From assembly GCA_007121115.1 (NCBI GenBank), contig SKMI01000259.1, positions 1-6,610 on the forward strand: DNA of 6,610 nucleotides, written 5' to 3'. The first letter of the stretch is position 1. The number at the start of each line of letters is the position of its first letter. The stretch is from Paracoccaceae bacterium. GTDB taxonomy: Bacteria > Pseudomonadota > Alphaproteobacteria > Rhodobacterales > Rhodobacteraceae. Shown piece by piece: positions 6,219-6,610 of the stretch. A program made the translations under genes and the position numbers. A model generated the notes under the pieces. That model saw nothing but the letters and a program-made list of their open reading frames with translations. It was not told the DNA's origin and did no database searches.

Positions 6219-6610
6219 TCAGCGATCCAGGTTCTTGCCGACGATGCGCATGAGGAACAGCGCGAAGATATTGGCCAGGATCACCGCATAGATGCCGCCC
6301 GCCGAGCCAAGCCCCACGTTCTGGCTTTCCAGCACGCGCTGATAGATCAGGTAGGTCAGCGTGCGGGTGCCGAAGGAGCCCTGGGTGGTGACGAAGATCT
6401 TGGCGAAGATCGCCAGCAGGAAGATCGTCTGGATCAGGATCACGATGGTGATGGCCCGCGACAGGTGCGGCAGGATGATGTGCCAGAAGCGTGACAGCGT
6501 TCCGGCGCCGTCCATCTCGGCCGCCTCGATCTGATCGCTGTCCAGCGACTGGATCGCGGTCAGCAGGATCAGCGTGGCAAAGGGCAGCCACTGCCAGGAT
6601 ACGATCAGGA
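6219..6610 (-). CDS. smoF: Polyol ABC transporter permease (MalF-type subunit), C-terminal part; N-terminus beyond window
   Basis: The last 129 codons of the second inner-membrane permease; the frame stays open to the right edge at 6610 and stops with TGA at 6219-6221. The visible part starts in a hydrophobic segment (fragment residues 1-20). It then shows the EAA coupling motif EAAEMDGAG (28-36) with Pro47, a further hydrophobic stretch at about 49-72, and a final membrane helix at about 103-122 ending in a basic tail (VGKNLDR). The coupling loop should contact SmoK, with SmoF and SmoG forming the heterodimeric channel. An internal ATG at 6515 is not the start, because the frame with clear permease sequence continues upstream of it. 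The periplasmic binding protein gene (smoE) is expected further right. The stop overlaps the smoG ribosome binding site. Confidence 0.93.
   Translation of the reverse strand, partial: LIVSWQWLPFATLILLTAIQSLDSDQIEAAEMDGAGTLSRFWHIILPHLSRAITIVILIQTIFLLAIFAKIFVTTQGSFGTRTLTYLIYQRVLESQNVGLGSAGGIYAVILANIFALFLMRIVGKNLDR

Overview
The window is GC-rich and, apart from one partial gene at the left edge, holds a single tightly packed minus-strand operon for uptake and catabolism of hexitols (sorbitol/glucitol, mannitol). Gene order and protein sequences resemble the smoEFGK-smoS-mtlK polyol operon of Rhodobacter sphaeroides as I recall it. With the XseA tail and the codon use, this points to an alphaproteobacterium, most likely of the Rhodobacterales. 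That assignment is an inference, because no rRNA or other phylogenetic marker is present.

Layout from left to right: the C-terminal 114 codons of xseA (exodeoxyribonuclease VII large subunit) run on the plus strand and stop at 347. A roughly 100-base convergent gap follows, holding a possible GC-rich hairpin. Everything to its right is on the minus strand. In transcription order, from the right edge leftwards, the genes are: smoF (inner-membrane permease, cut by the window edge), smoG (second permease), smoK (ATPase), smoS (short-chain sorbitol dehydrogenase), mtlK (long-chain mannitol 2-dehydrogenase), a P-loop kinase of the uridine kinase/FrcK-like family, and a full-length TalB-type transaldolase that ends the operon. 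Junctions are +13, +12, -4, -13, +28 and +13 bases (minus means overlap). This indicates one polycistronic transcript with translational coupling. The promoter, the periplasmic binding protein (smoE) and any regulator must lie beyond the right edge.

Pathway logic: the ABC transporter imports hexitol. SmoS oxidises sorbitol, and MtlK oxidises mannitol, to D-fructose. The kinase may phosphorylate the resulting ketose. The transaldolase links fructose 6-phosphate to the non-oxidative pentose phosphate pathway. The first six genes are conventional. The notable part is the distal pair: an FrcK-like kinase plus a long-form transaldolase sits where the described R. sphaeroides operon has xylulokinase and fructokinase genes. 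I found no mobile element, CRISPR array, tRNA, rRNA, riboswitch or clearly novel system.
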